Assembly (NCBI GenBank): GCA_949825045.1
Contig: OX463818.1
Coordinates: forward strand, 32,132,906-32,196,905
DNA length: 64,000 nucleotides
DNA from: Argyresthia goedartella
Taxonomy: Eukaryota; Arthropoda; Insecta; Lepidoptera; Argyresthiidae
Direction: 5' to 3'
The notes beneath the pieces are model-generated. The model had not been told where the DNA came from, made no database searches, and saw only the letters and a program-made list of their open reading frames with translations. The position numbers and the translations under genes were made by a program. This document shows, piece after piece, positions 62,116 through 64,000 of this stretch (positions are counted from its first letter, which is position 1; every line of letters begins with the position of its first letter).

Positions 62116-63504
62116 ATGGCCGAAGGACAAGTGGTGCGTAAACATGTCGTTACAAAGAAGGAGGCTAATGCCGTTTTCGTAGATACCAAGGTCCCATTGC
62201 GATATCCATCTACTTGGTTTCAGGAGCATGAAGGGGAGAAGCCTTCCGTGCACATAAAAAAGTGCGATCTGACGACCAAAGAGATAGAGCTGATTATTGT
62301 ATCAACAATGGTGAATAGAAAGTTAAACAGAGAACTAGCCAAAGTTTATCTATCTCGGATGGCACGAACCATCGAAGCCGATCTCGTGGGACCATGGACC
62401 TCATACGGCCGAACCATCCATGGGGGAGGAGGGAAAGTTCGGATCTCCGACTTAATCACAATAGTTGCTACTGACTCAGGCCTAGGGGATTTCACCATTC
62501 CAGCTCAAGATCACAATCCGCTGCCGGAAGACATACTGTTATGTCTTCTTCTGATCCACCGCTATTCGAGGCTGAATGTCCATGTGGATACGGATGTTTT
62601 GACAAAGGCTGCAGGCGCACAAATCCGACAGCCTGATTCTCACCTCAAACAGAACCTGAGTAGGCTGAAGGATGCCACCGGTTGGTTAAGCGATCGAGAC
62701 TACGAAAGGCGACAGCCTAATTCTCACCACAAACAGAACCTGAGTAGGCTGAAGGATGCCACCGGTTGGTTAAGCGATCGAGACTACGAAAGGCTAGCGG
62801 CAGCCTACGATATGTTCTTCTTTCGCTTTCCGGACCACCCCTGGGCTCATCTCCGCTTCGGTTCGGTCACAACGAGGTTCCGCGATTGTGCAGGCTTGTT
62901 GTCAGTCGCTCACCTCGCGAAAGTGACCGGAATGAAGGTTGAAGACATTGACGATTGGATTTTTAATGCCGACATAGCCAAAGAATTCATGTCCCTTTTT
63001 GAGGAATCCGACAGGGCTGAGTCGGTAGATCCATACTCATACTTCCCCTACCACGCTTCTCTGGGCCTGGTAGTAAAATCCCCATACTCGTCTTCAGCTG
63101 TACCGAGTATGTTCTTCATGTTCCATGTAGCGTGCGCTTATTCCAGGTCAGAGCGATCCATAAATGCCCGGAAAAATACAGATGCAAACGTGGACACGCA
63201 TTTTAAGAACGCCCTTTTCATCGCATATGTCTTCCGTTCTGCATATCCTCTGGAGAAAATGTTCACAGAGGATGGGAACCGTATCGATGTGGGGCAGATG
63301 ATACAAGACGCGGATGCAATGACTGATGCGGAGGAGATTGCATCATCCGATCCCACGGAAGTATTTGAATTCATGGCACGCCGAGCCTTCCGACCGACAC
63401 CCAAAATGCAGAAGATGGTCGCTAGTTTTAAGTCCGATATGAAGAGTAAGGTACGGGAAGGTACAATCGGAATGTACCTAACTTCTATATCTCCAGACTT
63501 CTAA
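62116..63504 (+). CDS. N: Rhabdovirus-type nucleoprotein, array copy 6 with an 84-bp in-frame duplication (462 aa)
   Basis: Open, but 28 residues longer. The stretch from RQPDSHLKQN to SDRDYER (residues 171-198 in the other copies) occurs twice in tandem, the second time as RQPNSHHKQN and so on. The duplication adds a helix pair in the N-terminal lobe and would probably disturb folding or assembly (inference). Other private changes: A for V at the residue after the repeat, H334 for L and Y349 for N in standard numbering. It keeps Y284. Confidence 0.85.
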   Translation: MAEGQVVRKHVVTKKEANAVFVDTKVPLRYPSTWFQEHEGEKPSVHIKKCDLTTKEIELIIVSTMVNRKLNRELAKVYLSRMARTIEADLVGPWTSYGRTIHGGGGKVRISDLITIVATDSGLGDFTIPAQDHNPLPEDILLCLLLIHRYSRLNVHVDTDVLTKAAGAQIRQPDSHLKQNLSRLKDATGWLSDRDYERRQPNSHHKQNLSRLKDATGWLSDRDYERLAAAYDMFFFRFPDHPWAHLRFGSVTTRFRDCAGLLSVAHLAKVTGMKVEDIDDWIFNADIAKEFMSLFEESDRAESVDPYSYFPYHASLGLVVKSPYSSSAVPSMFFMFHVACAYSRSERSINARKNTDANVDTHFKNALFIAYVFRSAYPLEKMFTEDGNRIDVGQMIQDADAMTDAEEIASSDPTEVFEFMARRAFRPTPKMQKMVASFKSDMKSKVREGTIGMYLTSISPDF

Positions 63505-63764
63505 CTTTTAAAGGTGCTACCTTATTTTTGGAGCCAAGAAGATGGACTGTTACTTTACCTCCCTCATTCACTGTTCTGACGTACACACACGCTCCGTATG
63601 CACGTTCTGAGGCGTCTGTAAATACGTGAAGTTCAAGTGTAACAATTGCGTCAGAACAAACCCAACGTGGAATACAAAGTGAGATTATAGCTGAATGAAA
63701 CTCAGGAACTTAGTTTTAATGTCATAGCTCACTTTGTCGTCCCATCCGCATTTGTCCAACCACA

Positions 63765-64000
63765 ATGGCCGAAGGACAAGTGGTGCGTAAACATGTCGTT
63801 ACAAAGAAGGAGGCTAATGCCGTTTTCGCAGATACCAAGGTCCCATTGCGATATCCATCTACTTGGTTTCAGGAGCATGAAGGGGAGAAGCCTTCCGTGC
63901 ACATAAAAAAGTGCGATCTGATGACCAAAGAGATTTAGCTGATTATTGTATCAACAATGGTGAATAGAAAATTAAACAGAGAACTAGCCAAAGTTTATCT
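63765..64000 (+). pseudogene. N: Rhabdovirus-type nucleoprotein, array copy 7, nonsense codon, cut by the window
   Basis: The start and first 57 codons match the other copies apart from A22 and M53. Codon 58 (63936-63938) is TAG where the others have GAG. The downstream sequence still matches in frame to the window edge, so this is a recent point mutation in an otherwise intact copy. Confidence 0.85.

Larger units (their letters stand above)
49058..64000 (+). repeat. Head-to-tail array of endogenous N genes, period about 1565 bp
   Basis: Unit = 1305-bp N frame plus about 260 bp of antisense BEL sequence. Starts at 49058, 55853, 57418, 58987, 60551, 62116 and 63765; steps from the second copy are 1565, 1569, 1564, 1565 and 1649 bp. 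The first step is longer only because of the 5.2-kb Tc1 element. Units differ by few bases. The right end is beyond the window. Confidence 0.97.

Noticed and set aside
49058..64000. CRISPR array or satellite DNA
   Set aside because: The repeat unit is 1.56 kb and coding; no short repeats with unique spacers.

Overview
The window is eukaryotic and almost certainly from an insect, probably a moth or butterfly (inference). The evidence is spliceosomal introns (GT..AG) inside transposase genes, insect-type mobile element families (mariner DD34D and DD37D, Tc1-like, piggyBac, PIF/Harbinger, copia, Ty3/gypsy, BEL/Pao, Jockey-like and I-like LINEs), and no sign of an ordinary host gene or operon. 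I found no rRNA gene, convincing tRNA gene or CRISPR array. Nearly everything is mobile DNA or a gene carried by it.

Positions 1-30966 form one deep nest. A Jockey-like LINE on the minus strand (1-805 and 29882-30966) was split by an LTR element, now a solo LTR with 4-bp target duplication CCGC. That LTR was split by a DNA transposon with perfect 25-bp terminal inverted repeats (903-927 and 29786-29810). This transposon carries a decayed DDE-like gene (12023-18798) of a family I cannot name. It has been inflated to about 28.9 kb by a PIF/Harbinger element (1914-11743, itself holding a copia element and a DD37D mariner that holds a LINE end), a young gypsy element (13174-17636), a small inverted-repeat element (17656-17865), a DD34D mariner holding a LINE (20220-23170), and two head-to-head LINE copies around a mariner fragment (24708-29745).

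Positions 31180-46700 are a graveyard of further fragments: gypsy, several LINEs, an ORF1-only retroposon with an intact 393-aa ORF, a second decayed DDE-like gene (41231-43741), and a decayed repeat-protein ORF (45230-45823).

Positions 46960-64000 hold the most notable system. A BEL/Pao pol gene (minus strand) was interrupted by an insert carrying a nucleoprotein (N) gene of rhabdovirus type, flanked by a 5-bp duplication TTTTA and with no poly(A) tail. The N gene, together with about 260 bp of the neighbouring BEL reverse transcriptase/RNase H region, has been amplified into a head-to-tail array with a period near 1565 bp. At least seven copies are visible and the array runs off the window. 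Copies 2-5 keep an open 434-codon frame and copy 6 a 462-codon frame. Copy 1 is split by an intron-bearing Tc1-like element that itself holds a piggyBac element. Copy 7 has a nonsense codon. Near-identity of the copies argues for recent amplification and/or gene conversion. Whether the protein or small RNAs from the locus act against viruses cannot be told from sequence alone.
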